Assembly: GCF_035046505.1 (NCBI RefSeq)
Contig: NC_089826.1
Coordinates: 69,561,254 to 69,625,253 of the forward strand
Direction of reading: 5' to 3'
Origin: Tiliqua scincoides
Taxonomy: Eukaryota > Chordata > Lepidosauria > Squamata > Scincidae
DNA length: 64,000 bases
This document shows, in pieces, positions 37,038 through 48,798 of this stretch (position 1 is the stretch's first letter; each line of letters opens with the position of its first letter). The translations under genes and the position numbers were made by a program. The notes under the pieces are model-generated. The model was not told where the DNA came from. It searched no databases and worked only from the letters and a program-made list of their open reading frames with translations.

Positions 37038-37932
37038 CAGTGATTCTCAAACTTTTTAGAGGCCCTAGAGCTGCAGTTTTCAAACTCTCAGGGAGTTTGA
37101 ATCCCGCAGTAAGTCTTTGCGGGGGCGGGGGGGAGGCAGCAGGGGTAGGGGCGGGGGGAAGGCGATCCTGGGGATTGCGTCGCTCAGGGGGCTGCAGGGA
37201 CTGGGGTGCACCCTCCAGTACCTGCAGCAGCTGTCCCTGGGTGTGGGGAGCCGGGCGTGAGCGCCTGCAGGGCTCCCCAGATCAGGGAAAGTGAGAGTGG
37301 AGAGATTGCGCTCTGCCTCTGCAAAACCGGAAGCAGAGTGTGATCTTTCCACATTCACTTTCCCTGACCTGGGGAGCCCTGCAGGCACTTGCGCCCGGCT
37401 CCCTGCGCCCAGGGACGGCTGCTGCAGGGACTGGAGGGTGCACCCCAGTCCCTGCAGCCCCGTCAGAAGGGAAAGCGGAGCGATCATGCTCCACTTCCGG
37501 TTTCGCGGAGCGGGGTGTGATCGCCCCGCTTTCACTTTCCCTGACCTGGGGAGCCCTGCTGTAGGTCGCGCAGGGAGACTGTAGGAGGCTTGGGCAAGTG
37601 TACCCAAGCCCCTGCAGCCCCCCTGAGTGGCGCGATCCCCAGGATCGCACCACTGGCTGCTCCCTGCCTCCTGGCTGCCTCCACCCCTTAAGGGGAAAGG
37701 GACCAGGACCCTCAGGCTGGGGCGTCGCGACGCCCCAGGTTGAATACCACTGCCCTAGAGGCTGCTGCGTGATTTATAAATGCCACGGGGTGTGGCTATT
37801 ACAGTGATTGGGCAGCAGTGCCCTCCCCAAGTAGCAGCTTGTTTAACCCTTGATGCACATACCCTAATCTGACCTGTCAGTTTTGTGAACCACCAAAAAT
37901 TTGGTCCCAGACCCACAGTTTGGGAGCCACTA
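37038..37932 (+). mobile_element. hAT MITE inserted in the LINE and itself interrupted
   Basis: It starts CAGTGATTCTCAAACTTTTT and ends ACAGTTTGGGAGCCACTA. The flanks GTGTAGAC (37030-37037) and GTATAAAC (37933-37940) agree at 6 of 8 bases, differing by transitions. The interior outside the inner insert includes TGGTCCCAGACCCACAGTTT. Confidence 0.8.
37071..37752. mobile_element. Fold-back hAT element, 682 bp, GC-rich, inside the previous hAT
   Basis: It is flanked by a perfect CCCTAGAG duplication (37063-37070 and 37753-37760). Ends are CTGCAGTTTTCAAAC and GGTTGAATACCACTG. The interior is built of inverted and repeated blocks (CTTTCCCTGACCTGGGGAGC twice, GGGCTCCCC.., GATCCCCAGGATCGC). It is the same group as 10116-10608 but with an extra internal unit. 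Confidence 0.88.
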
Positions 37933-38299
37933 GTATAAACTATCCAGCAGGGTGTCCAAGGCTGTTTCCATCCCAAAGCCTGACCTGAAACTGAACTGAA
38001 TTGGGCCCAGATGATAAAAGGATGCGATGACAGGTATCTTTGGAAGAAAAGCAGGGTAACAATTTAAAACAATTTGTTAAAAAAATTGCTTATTAAAAAA
38101 CAACAACAGTGAAAAGCACATCACTGATACCAGCAAGGTAAGAGGACAACTACATCAAGCCCCTTCTGTGAAGAGTACGTAGTCCTCACAGTATCAAACT
38201 GTAACTCACCTTAACTTCTGTGTATAAACATGCAGTAACTACAGATTCTGCTCCATTTATTTTTGTTTTCATTTACCTCTTCCTCTTCTACTTTTTCTG

Positions 38300-38406
38300 T
38301 CTCTTTCTAGATTGTGAGCCAATTTGGGACAGAGATCAGTCTCTTTCCTTTGTTATATAAACTACTTTGAGAACTTTTTGTTTAAAAACAGTATCTGAAT
38401 ATAAAA
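38300..38406 (+). repeat. L2-like LINE 3' tail
   Basis: CTAGATTGTGAGCCAATTTG, GGGACAGAGATCAGTC and AACTACTTTGAGAACTTTTT followed by AGTATCTGAATATAAAAG. Plus orientation, same family as 55860-56107. Confidence 0.75.
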
Positions 38407-39384
38407 GACCATACAGTGACCTGCCCCAGTGCAGGTAAGGTGGCATGTGGGAGGACTGTGTGCGGGAAGAGGGTAAAACTAGGCTTTCTGGGGAAGGAAC
38501 TAGGGGACGGGGAGAAGCGTTTGGGTTTGGCAGCAATGATGCATGCCAGATCTTTTTCCCTCTTCCAAAACTCTCCCTGACCCTTTTCTCTTCCTAGACA
38601 TACGCCAAAACAGGTGCAGTGTGTCTGATGAGAATCATTAGTGGACCCAGGGCTTACACAAGGAAAATTTTAAAAAAATTACTTCCTGTTTGATTTGTCC
38701 CCCCAACCATAGGATGCAGCATATGCCTTTTTGGTACAAGTGGCAGGGGTTTAGGATTGGGGCCTAATGTGTGCTTGGCATTTAGACCCAAACTAAATGT
38801 ATTACAGAGAGATACTTGATTGACACTGAGCCATGTCTCTCCTGTGATATATGGTCATCATTTTTTTAATGTGATGCCATTAACCATTCCTACTCTGCTT
38901 CATTCCTGCCCCTGCAGCAGGAAATTGCTAACATAGTAGCATCATATAATGTAGAGTTTTCAATTGCAGATTACAGAGGTGTCATAGGATTGCATCACAC
39001 ACATGCCTCTCCATAATATGTAGTTTAGGTCTTACAGCTTGAAGGCTTTAATTGTATTGACATATACATAAATTTCAAGCAGTTTGTAGGACCAGACCTG
39101 CTTCAGTTCAGTTGTAGGCTTGTATTATGTGCACTTAAATCATTCTCTGAACTACATATGCTGAATTAGCAAGTCAATTGCCACTTATCATTCACTCTTC
39201 TATCAATGCATTTACAAGATCAGTATCTTTTTTTTTAAATCATAAAGAAGGAAGAATCAAATGCATCAGATACTTACAGAGCTCTTAATGCCAAGCAGCC
39301 AGCTTGTGGGTTGGCTTCTTGGAGAACAAGTTCAGCTTGCATCTTCAGCTCTTATCTTATCCTTCTGAGTTTAGAAGTAGGGTA
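38407..39384. other. Intron, mostly unrecognised
   Basis: At 38690-38770 (CCATAGGATGCAGCATATGC, TTTAGGATTGGGGCC) there is a relic of the GGGCCCAATCC MITE. Nothing else is recognised. Confidence 0.45.
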
Positions 39385-39688
39385 CCTCAGAATGCCAGAT
39401 GCAAGGGAGGGCACAAGGACTCAGGTTGTGTCTTGTTGTCTTGTGTGCTCCCTGAAGCATTTGGTGGGCCACTGTGAGATACAGGAAGCTGGACTAAATG
39501 GGCCTTTGGTCTCATCCAGCAGGGCTCTTCTTATGTTCTTAAGGGAGGGCACCAGGATGCAGGTATCTTGTTGTCTTGCGTGCTGTTTGTTCGAGGCAAC
39601 TATTGGGCCACTGTGAAATACAGGAAGCTGACTAGATGGACCATTGACCTGATCCAGTGGGGCTGTTGTTGTGTTCTTATGATTTCTT
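39385..39688 (+). repeat. Two CR1-like 3' ends in tandem
   Basis: Copy one at 39385-39541 and copy two at 39542-39688 both read ACAGGAAGCTG..CTA, GATGG or AATGG, GATCCAGC/TGGGGCT and a TTCTTATG-type end. The second starts exactly at the tail of the first (TTCTTATGTTCTTAAGGGAG). Confidence 0.8.
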
Positions 39689-40395
39689 TGTATTTCATAA
39701 CATCCATCTTACTGGTCTAGTGCCATGTAGGATTTCTTGCATGTGCATATTACTTTGCTTTCTCTTTTGAAGACTCTGTTTGCTGCCATTAGAATCCTTT
39801 GGGCTGAACTAGTGGGGTATAAATATCTTAAATTAAGTATAGTGGATTTCATATTTAATAGTGGAGAGCTCAGTTGGAATCAGTCCTTTCTGCGTTGACA
39901 AGAAACACTCTTATAGTTATACAAGAAGAGAACTTGCTGTTTGCATATTTCTTTTTAAGACATCTGCTACATTTATGTTGCTTAGTTTTCCACTTGATAT
40001 CACAATTCTCTCTACCCTGTTTGCTATGGAAATTGTAACAATTAAATGAAATGTTTTTCTTTTATTGTAAGATCATTAGGGATACAATGACTTTTGTATC
40101 ATATAGTACAATGATACTATTTTCTTTCTTAAGGTATAACTTTGGAAACTTAAGTTGTATACCTTGACATCTTGGGACAAAGCAGACTATAATCTTACAT
40201 GCATAGCAGGAAGAACTGAAACACTATTTTCCTTCTGAATCTTTGACTTCTTAATTAAGATTGGCATCAACATCCTGAAAAACCAAAGTTTATGTATGCT
40301 GAATTCATTATTCAATGTAATCTCCTAAAACTTTATAAAAATAAAGGTAAAGAAAGTCGAAGCTAGAAGAGATGGTGATAATAAGGATAGAATTT
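39689..40395. other. Intron, nothing recognised
   Basis: AT-rich, with no exon-like frame. Confidence 0.45.
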
Positions 40396-40902
40396 AACCG
40401 CACAATCATATCTTGCGTTGGAACAGGCAGGCCAGAAGGCCTGTGCTGTATCCAGTGCAAGACGGGCCCAAAGTAGCTCAGCCGGAGGCAAGGGGAAACT
40501 TTTCTCCTTACCCCCGGGAAAGCCACTGAAGCCCCAATGGGTCTACTTGGACGTGTGCAACCTCAAGAGGTGGCATAAGTCCGAGGAGAAAGGAGTGGCT
40601 TGCGGCCTCTCTGTGCTTCTTGGGAATGGGGGCTAGGATCTGGCATATCTGCTGGGTCCCAGTCCCACCTCCCGCAAACTCTGCTGCCAAATCTTATGCT
40701 CCCTTCCTAGCCTGGAAGCCCTACATGGGCTTTCTCGGTTCTGTGCCTGCTCAATAGCGGTTCCAGCTCAGAGGAGACCCATTGGAGCCACAGCGCTGTT
40801 ACTCAGGGTAAGGGAACAAATGCTCCCTTCTCCCGAGGAGTCTTCTGGCCCCATTTGGCTCCGCTGTTCCTCTGTGTTCTGGGGCAGCATAGGATTGGGC
40901 TT
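40396..40902 (-). mobile_element. MITE-like element (54883-55197 group), reverse orientation
   Basis: GCACAATCATATCTTGCGTT and GGAACAGGCAGGCCAGAAGG at the left match the right end of 54883-55197. GGAGGCAAGGGGAAACTTTT and ACCTCAAGAGGTGGCATAAG also match. A further block to CAGCATAGGATTGGGCTT closes it. Probably a longer or composite member. Confidence 0.65.
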
Positions 40903-42207
40903 CCCATGACTCTTTTGGCTGAAAGTGAATAATATATAATTGTGTATGATCTCACTTGAGGTCCACTCTTGCCTCTGTATTTTGCGTCTTTGGGTCCTTG
41001 TTTCCACATCATTGATGTTGTAACAAAATTGTTTAGGTGCTCTCGACTTCTCTTGGTTTTCTTTCTAGAGCAGTAAAATTCAAACCTGGAAACCTGCTGT
41101 AGCCCCAGTTGCATAGGAGATACAGCTTGTTTATTTGTTTTACCATACATGTCAATTTCGTTCTCTCTTTCACCTTATCACTAGGTTTCCTTCTTTCTCT
41201 GCTGTTCTTGATATTTCTTCTCTTCTCTTTTTTCCCCTTGATTTTTTTTTTTCCTTAAAAGAAGGCACAAATTATTGATGGTGCCACTGATATAGCATTC
41301 TGTAGATTGGGGTGTGTCCCAGTTTTGGTTAAAGTTCTCAACTCTGACTAAAGCTGTCCCTGGAGAATGATGTAACATTGAAAATTCCTGGAGGCCCTGT
41401 TAAAAATTCCAGGATTGCTTTCAGTAATCATGTAGAGATTGATGCTGATTCCTTTGAATTCCAGGCCAATCCTGGAGGATTGGCAAACTTAATTGTACCC
41501 CTGACTTGCCAGTAGGATATTTTCAAGGAAGCAGACTGATTCTGCTGTTTTTGACTTGTGCGTTGTTCATAGGTCTAAATGCACCTGTTTTATCTTAATA
41601 CCAGCCTACATGGCTCCTGTAGGGATTTTGCTCATTTCTTCAATGTATGCTAAAGTGCTACAGTATAGATAAACACATCTTTGGCTAGTTTATTCTGCTG
41701 TTATTGTGTCAAAAATCAACTGATGTACGGATAACATGCTGGTTTTCAGATGAAATATAGGTGTTGTTTTCAGTCATGTGCACGTCTTTGGATGGAAGTA
41801 AGTATTGTTCCAAGAAAAATTTGGTTACAATAAATATTCAAGGAGGAACTCAAGTCTCAGCATAAATGTCTCACTCCCTCTGCCTCTTTTCTGAATTAAA
41901 AATGCATTCACATCCCTTTCTCTTTGTGGCAGCTCCATATTTCCTACTCCCGTTCCATCTCCCATTTCTGCTGCCCTAATTCACAACGCTTAGATTAAGG
42001 TCTTGACCTGCTGCAAATGTTCCTTGTATGCAGGAGTAATGTTTAGTAGATGGTATCCACCTGAAATATGAGCAGTTAATTTGCACAGTTGTACATTTAG
42101 AGATACGGTATGGCCTGTCTTCTGACTTCTTGAAGTTATTCACTGAGGAGCAAAATTGCAGAAGTTCAGAAGAAAAGCTCAGAAGATACAGGGAGTTGTA
42201 TCCTAAG
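40903..42207. other. Intron, nothing recognised
   Basis: No exon, tail or terminal motif is recognised. Pyrimidine-rich runs occur near 41160-41260. Confidence 0.45.
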
Positions 42208-42657
42208 CAGTGGTTCTCAAACTTTTTAGCACTGGGACCCACAGTTTAGAATGACAATCTGTCAGGACCACTGGAAGTGATGCCATGGCTGGAAGTGACT
42301 TCATCAATTTAGGCTTCAAACTTAAGCTGCAATCAGCCAAAGGCCCCATTATACAGCTGGTTGGTGCTGTTATTTTGCATAACTTGGAATTCAAACTTTC
42401 CAGCTTGGAAGTCAAGGCAGAATGCAGGCTTTCATCCATCTCCAACCACACTATCCCCCCCTTTCCAGCATCCCACCTATTTAGGGCTAAGCCCCATGCC
42501 TCTCCCCCCCCCGGAAGTCAGCCCTGTTCAGCAGCTCTGTACCCTGCATTTTTCCCTCTGTATTTTCAATGTTGGCTGAGATAGATGCTATGCGACCCAT
42601 TTGAAATTGACTTGCAACCCATCTAGTGGGTCCTGACCCACAGTTTCAGAAATGCTG
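42208..42657 (+). mobile_element. hAT MITE, long variant, 450 bp
   Basis: CAGTGGTTCTCAAACTTTTT to ACAGTTTCAGAAATGCTG. The flanks ATCCTAAG and (G)CCCTAAG form a slightly changed 8-bp duplication. The interior matches 9664-10083 in the opposite sense (TCCAGCTTGGAAGTCAAGGC, GAATGCAGGC). Confidence 0.85.
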
Positions 42658-43629
42658 CCCTAAGACTTAATTCCATGAATGGACAGGGCCATTCCTTACA
42701 GGTATGCAGTTCGTGTGCTGTACAAGGGTGCCGCATTTCAGGAAGCGCCTGGAAAGCTTGGAGTACTTTTTACTTAAGTTACTCTGTAATGTGCCAGGTA
42801 TATTAATAATAGAATGGGGAAACCTACTGAAATTCTATTTCAAATTGTGTTTGAAATAATTAATAACTAGACTAGTGAAAATATATGAATATTTCTTTTT
42901 ACTTTGGTATATTTTTTCCAAGAAATTACTTTACAGTCATTATTAACTGTCTGTGGTCCACTGCATCATTTTATGTTTTGTTGACTTGTCGTTAACTTTA
43001 TGCTTGTATATATTGTTATCTTCCCATTACTTCCAAAAACTAGCTTTGATCCCCACTATGAAGTTTGCTTGTAATCGCTGATATAGTCTTATGTATGATT
43101 TTTAGAAAGACCAAAAAATTTATCAGCCAACAAAGCTGTAGAAATCATTTTGTCTTTGACAATATGACAAACAGTAAATTATTAAAAGTGTAACTTGATT
43201 CCAACTTCTACTAGTAGTAGACACTGAGAATATGTTTTCACTTCATTGCAAGGTAGAATAATTTTTGACAGAGGAGGGGGAAAAGTCTGCTATGCAAACA
43301 TACAGACAAATGTGCACATTTTCCAGTTACTGTGGTTCCAAGCAAGATTAATTATTCTGAAGAATTTTGTAGCAGGGATCAGCACAAACATAAAACATGT
43401 AATTGAATTGATCTACACAGTTAATAAAGAAAATTTCAATACAAAAAGGGATTCCATATATTATAAAATTGTAGTGTGTGTGTATTATATATATTCATTT
43501 ATTTATTTTAATTGTATTGTACAGACAGAAGTTTGAAGCTTTCTTCAATTATTTTCTATGCCCACAATCCCACTCAAGTTAAGAACTTTCAATTCTTATT
43601 GATTTCAAATGCTGATCTTTGCTCTAATG
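42658..43629. other. Intron, nothing recognised
   Basis: AT-rich with no recognised repeat. Confidence 0.45.
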
Positions 43630-43967
43630 CAGAGGTCTCCAAACAAAGGCCACATCATATATTTTACACATTTTCGCAGGCAAAAAAAAAAAATAATCAG
43701 TTTTATGAGTGAATGAATGAAATTTAAATGAATGAATAAGTTGACTTGGATCTTTTTTGTAATCAGCATGATATGATTCAGAACAAAAGAGAAATGTGAC
43801 AATTACAAAGAAATAATGCTCTGCTTAAACTGCGAAATAATGTTATGAGTAAAAATGGCAAATATTAGCAAACTCTCTAACAAAAAAAAAGGCAAGTTGC
43901 TGTGGACTGGATAAAATCTTGTGGTGGACTGACTGTGTCCCCCATGGCTGTAATATGGAGGCCCCTG
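43630..43967 (+). mobile_element. hAT-like MITE (CAGAGGTCTCCAAAC family)
   Basis: CAGAGGTCTCCAAAC at the left and ATATGGAGGCCCCTG at the right. The flanks CTCTAATG and ATCCAATG agree at 6 of 8 bases. Confidence 0.75.
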
Positions 43968-43986
43968 ATCCAATGAAATAAATGGA

Positions 43987-46113
43987 TTTTTTTTTTATAT
44001 ATATATAATGCTTTATTTATTTATTACAGATACAGGTAAGGAAAATTGGATAGACTTAGGGCTAGGACTACATAGGTTACACAAGAGGGTGGTGGCCATC
44101 GATTACAACAAACATTAATCCAAACGAAATTAATAATCAATACAAAAATTATCATATTCTTTAACCCAACTGGTTAATACTTTAACATTCCATATTTTTC
44201 CTCTAACCTTATCTATCCCATCATAAAAAAACACTTCAGACTTTTACTTATACACTCTTCTTACCACTAAACTAGTCTCTAAAATAAAATCTTTCTTATC
44301 TAATTCTTAATTTCTAATATGACATCTAAAAAAGAAGTCTCCGATTACAATGGTATTACCTCCTTCAATATCTCTTATAACATTATACATCATTTTCCAT
44401 AACTATCCAATCAAAAAAAACTTCAAATTTTTACTTATAGACTCTTCTTACCACTAAACTAACCTCTAAAATACAATCTCTTATCTGATTCTTAATTTCT
44501 AATATCACATCTAAAAACAAATATCTCCAATTACAATAATATACTTCGCTTATCCACCACATATTTATTAACCCAAAATACAGGTTTAATATTTTCTCCA
44601 AAATAAATTGACATCTATAATTTATTTTATTTACCTTCTTTTTTTTTATAAAATAACCCTTTTATTTGTCTTAATACCACTATAGTTTACACAATACTTA
44701 TATTCCAAAATTGCAGTTCCATCTGATTGATTTCATATATTTATCACTTTAATTTTCACGATACTTATATTCCAGATTCCCTTTTCATCCACTTTAATTT
44801 AATCTAATTAATAAAATATTTAGCTTAATACCACTCAATTTCCGCAATATTTATATTTCAAATTTTCATTTGCATCTATACTTTGTACTCTATCTTATTG
44901 GTGTTCCCTCTTAGTCCTCCTACTGGTTCTTCCACTTCTTCTTTTTCTTCTTAAGTCCCCCCCTCTGTATTTCTTTCTTCTTTTTCATTCTGTTATTCTT
45001 GAATTCAATCCATAAATTCTTCCTCTTCTTGAGACAGCTTGCTCTCTGAACATTTCGTCTTTTTTCTTCCTTAAGATTCTCAGTTATTATGACAATTGTT
45101 TCTTCCATCTTGTGTCCCATTTCAAAATACTCCACTTCTTTAACTTCACCCGACATCTGATCCATTCTTTTTTCTTCTCTATTGTTTATAATCTGTTCCT
45201 GCGAGTTTACAAGGGAGGAGCTTATTTGCCCAATTTGTTCAGAGAGTTCTCTGACTTGTTGCTCCATTTCTCTTCTAAAATCCATCAGAAAGTCCACCAA
45301 CAAGGCCTGGCTTTCACGATCATCTTTTAGATTTTCAAAAGCCATTTTTATCAACACCAACTCGAGCCACTTCCTGCAGGGCTACTTTCTAATTTTGTAT
45401 CCAGGGCTACTTTCCAAATTTTTATATCCAAAAAAAGTCAATCAAATCCACAATCAAATTAGGTTAGTATGCCTTTAAATAACCAAAAGAAGAAGAAAAA
45501 ATTCAAGTCTCTTGCTGAGAAACCGAAACCGAAAGTAGCAGTGTCCAGGCTTAAATAAAGGCTTTTTGCTGGGAAAATGAAGGTAGACTTTATTTCCTTC
45601 GTTGAAGATTACTTATTTATTTCTCTTCGGTACATACCATTAAAAAATATTATCTTGTACTTACTCCAGCAGGGGAAATATCAATTCACCTATTCCCCCC
45701 GTGGGTGGCTAACGGCCAGCGTGAATAATCTTGAATTATCTCCTCCTCCTCCAGACTTCTTACTTACAGTTCTCAGTAAAACTTTTTAACGAGCCAAGTT
45801 CACTCACTCTTAGCTTTTTTCGCTGTGATGTTGTATCTAGGCCGTAGGAGGACGGATTTTCAGCTATCCGAGCTTCTCAAAGATGGCGCCCGGGATAGAT
45901 ATGCTTCAGCACAGAGCAAAACAGAGAGAAATCCTTGAAATTGCCTGTTTCTAAGGACCCCCCCCCCGTTCAAGCTCTCAGCTCTTCATACCGTCTTCCT
46001 GGCACCGAAGCGTGCCTTAGTTGATTAGGCACATGAAAACATATCTATTTCGCAGTCTCTTCGGGAACCCCCAAAGTTCACTGCAACTTCGCTGAAAGTT
46101 AGCTCCGCACCCC
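43987..46113 (-). mobile_element. L1-like LINE derivative: both ends kept, ORF2 missing
   Basis: It is flanked by a 12-bp direct repeat GAAATAAATGGA (43975-43986 and 46114-46125). On the minus strand it starts GGGGTGCGGAGC, has a ~750-bp 5' UTR-like region, then a coiled-coil frame (45360-44920). AT-rich sequence of about 0.8 kb follows without reverse-transcriptase motifs. It ends in ATAATAAATAAATAAAGC, TATATA and an A run. The intact 5' and 3' ends with a matching target duplication show it inserted in this short form or lost its middle afterwards. It resembles the half-L1 (HAL1) idea known from mammals. The family name rests on structure only. Confidence 0.75.
44920..45360 (-). pseudogene. 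ORF1-like coiled-coil fragment of the L1 derivative (146 aa)
   Basis: The frame encodes FENLKDDRESQALLVDFLMD, then heptad-like REMEQQVRELSEQIGQISSS, and ends in Lys/Arg-rich sequence (KKKKKWKNQ). Charge pattern and position after a long 5' leader fit the N-terminal coiled coil of an L1 ORF1 protein. The RRM and C-terminal domains expected after it are absent, so it is a truncated product at best. Confidence 0.6.
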
Positions 46114-46479
46114 GAAATAAATGGAATTTAGAAGTGATTAACTTTGGTTTGATTGTGCCCAGTATTAAACCTGCCAGTGTTAGCTGCCAACTCCTATTAT
46201 CTGGTTTGAAGTGAGCTTGTTGGATAACTTGGAAGTATAACAAATGCATCCATCAGTAACTGAAATCTAGTGACTTACAGTTTCAAGTATGATTATAAGG
46301 AAGTGAGAGCCAAGCTGGATGTGACTTTAATCACATCACTGGACCCAGCCTGCTTGCTTTTTCTTATGCAAATAGCAGAAAAAGCTATAAAAGGCAGTGC
46401 AAACTTGTTTGGAACTGTGGGGGGGGGGAGAATGAGGCTTTGTCCCCCTCACAATGGTCTATCTCTAGACTGTTTTCTT

Positions 46480-46660
46480 GTTGTAGTGTGGTGGGTAAGG
46501 AACTGAGCAGTGAATCTGATTTCAAACTTCTGTCTGCCCTTACTTCATTGAGTGGCCTTGGACAAGCCATTTCTTCTCAGGTTCCTAGTTCCAATATAGG
46601 GAAAGTAATTTACAGGTTTATTGTAAGAGCTTCATCAAAATAAAAATGTGAAGGGCTGTG
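46480..46660 (+). repeat. MIR-like (CORE) SINE
   Basis: TAGTGTGGTGGGTAAGGAAC, AATCTGATTTCAAACTTCTG, GAGTGGCCTTGGACAAGCCA and TTTCTTCTCAGGTTCC, followed by TAGGGAAAGTAAT. The order is that of MIR-type SINEs. Confidence 0.7.
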
Positions 46661-46669
46661 CACATTCAA

Positions 46670-46970
46670 AACTTGGTGGTTGTGACCTATGAGCCTAGGA
46701 AGCACTTGTCCCTGGCCCCTTAAGGGGCAGGGAAAGGGGGAAGGCAGCAATGTGGTCCCCAGGATCATGCAGCTGCCAGGGACAGAGGGTTGTTTTTTTC
46801 ACTTACCTCTCCCTGTGTTGGCCTCGGGGAGGTGTGGGGAAACCCCAAGCCTGAGAAATGTTAATAATCAGAAACCACTTCCAGTTTCATGACTGAAAAC
46901 CGGAAGTGGTCTCTGATCATTATTTTTAACTTTTTCTGGGGCTCTAAGATGGCTATCAGGGTCAAAGGTG
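46670..46970. mobile_element. Remnant of the fold-back hAT group
   Basis: TGGCCCCTTAAGGGGCAGGG, CAGCAATGTGGTCCCCAGGA and CACTTCCAGTTTCATGACTG correspond to the left half and centre of 10116-10608. The right arm is degraded. Confidence 0.6.
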
Positions 46971-47106
46971 GGATTGTCAGTGACCGCATGCTAATCCAGG
47001 GTAGTAACACCTAGTGCTTAGCAGGCTTCCTCCCTTTCTGCTCCTTTCTCTCCCCTGTTTGGACATGCAACTTATTGGGTTCGCTGGTAGGCTGAATCTG
47101 CTGCCA

Positions 47107-47956
47107 CTAGCCCAATCCTATTCTTTCCCCTGTCAATGCAGGTGTACCAAAACACTTTGTGTTGCATCTTGCAAAGGGGGCAGTCCCAGAAGTCTCCTCT
47201 GGATAAGAGAACCCTGCGGCTCTTACCCAGGTGTAAGCCTCTGTGGCACAGAGGGGTCTACTCCGACCTGCACCAGCAAAATTTCTGGCACAGGTTCACA
47301 TGGACCTGGGCAGCAGGATCAGGTCCAGGAATGGAGTTTGGATTTGCCAGCTGCCTCTGCTGCTAAACCCGCCCCCTTCCCAGTCCTGATTCACCTCTGT
47401 TACGGACCCATTCCACCCTTGCCATCCTGTTCCACCCTAGTTCCACTTTTTCCGTGCCCTTTCCTTCCTTCCCCTCCAACTTACCTTTGTCTGCAGACCT
47501 CTGGTGGCAGTAGCAGACCTGCCCTCGAGGTGCCCCAGGGCAAAGGTCCACAATGGCACCCTTCTATGTGCAGCTGTCCGTCCACTCACCTGCAGCGCAA
47601 TGAAACCTCTCGTGGCTCCAGGACCGACCAGGGAAGCTGGTCTGAGGAAGCCATCAGAGGCTTCCACGCGGTCTTAAACAGTATTTCCAGTACAGTTATC
47701 AACTACGTCAGAAGCCTCAGAAAGCTTCCTGCGCAGTCCTAGAGATGTGTACCCAGGGCATTTGCCCCATTCACTTAATGGTAGGTCCGCTGCTGTCTGG
47801 TGGTCTGTCATTGTATTTATGGCCACTCTTGTCTTGCTGGCCACATGCAACTTCACACATTGCTGACACAAAGACACTTTGCAGTGGCTAGAAAATGCTC
47901 TTTGCCATTGTAATACTAGCTCCGGTGGTGGGGGGAGGGGGATAGGATTGGGCATT
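47107..47956. mobile_element. MITE-like element, ~850 bp
   Basis: Left end GCCCAATCCTATTCTTTCCC and right end GGGGATAGGATTGGGCA are inverted and share the CAATCCTAT core. The interior is GC-rich (AGGTGCCCCAGGGCAAAGG) and open in one frame over 240 codons, but it looks noncoding. It is the longest candidate member of the group here. Confidence 0.55.
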
Positions 47957-48124
47957 TAAATGAATGCATTTAAGCCTATTAAAGTCTTTGGGTTTAAGCA
48001 TAACACAAAACATATTTGATTGTCTAAATGTTTGCCTGTGGTTACTTCCCATGCATCTAGAAAGCCAGCATCTAGGGAGAGTGCTGGACAAGGCAGAAGG
48101 AGTGAACATCTTAAAGGAGTTCAG

Positions 48125-48215
48125 GGTGATGTACGTGAACCCCTCCCCCTTTTATCCACACAACAATCCTGTGAGGTAGGTTCATCTGAAGATAGTCACT
48201 AACTCAAGAAGGGTC
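48125..48215 (-). repeat. MIR-like SINE fragment, minus
   Basis: CACACAACAATCCTGTGAGG, TAGGTTCATCTGAAGATAGT and AAGAAGGGTCACTG are the complement of the ACCTCACAGGGTTGTT..GGTGACC core. Confidence 0.65.
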
Positions 48216-48798
48216 ACTGTGTAGTCTCTTACCTGCAATCAAGTGACATAGCCTTGTGGGAATTGTGCCATGTGATTATTCTAAATGTATAATATAAATA
48301 AAGTGATTATATTTGATTATCTGTTTCTAAATCAGTCATAATTTTAGGGAATTGGAGGGAGGGAATGAAAGAGAACCTGCCTAGAATGTATATACAGTAA
48401 TGTACTCTATCTCAGGGCAATTCAGTAGGGGCTTGAGTTGAAGTTCCTACTGTTTAAATGTGCCTGAAGAGTTCTAACTGCAGTTACTAGAAGTGGTAAA
48501 GATGTCATGTTGCTACTTTCTTTCTCAGATTATTCTTTAATCTTTTCTTATGAAGTTTTAGGAATTCGTTTAGTTTACACTAGATGGCAGTAGACTAGTA
48601 CATGTGCACAAGAAATGGTTTAGTAATGTACTTTCTCATGAGGAGGGAGAAATAATCTCATTGGCTATTGTTCTGTAACTGTGATGGCCAGAATTTGATC
48701 TTCACTACAATGAAGCCAGACACGCTGGAAATAAATCAAGAAAGATTTCTTTCTTGTGCCTTTTGTTCATGGATTAGTCAGATTCCCAGTGGAGAGTG

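Larger units (their letters stand above)
36480..38040 (-). mobile_element. LINE reverse-transcriptase fragment with nested insertions
   Basis: On the minus strand 37030-36871 encodes QLVLLDLSAALDPINQGVLL and GQLAGLALRGTILQL. This resembles the LLDLSAAFDTIDH palm motif of L2-type reverse transcriptases, with the active-site region decayed. The same LINE resumes after 37932 (ATCCAGCAGGGTGTCCAAGG, CCAAAGCCTGACCTG). A hAT copy separates the halves. Confidence 0.6.

Noticed and set aside
47014-47742. 242-codon open frame
   Set aside because: It lies inside a MITE-like element with CCCAATCCTAT ends, and the translation is Pro/Ser/Leu-rich without a domain.
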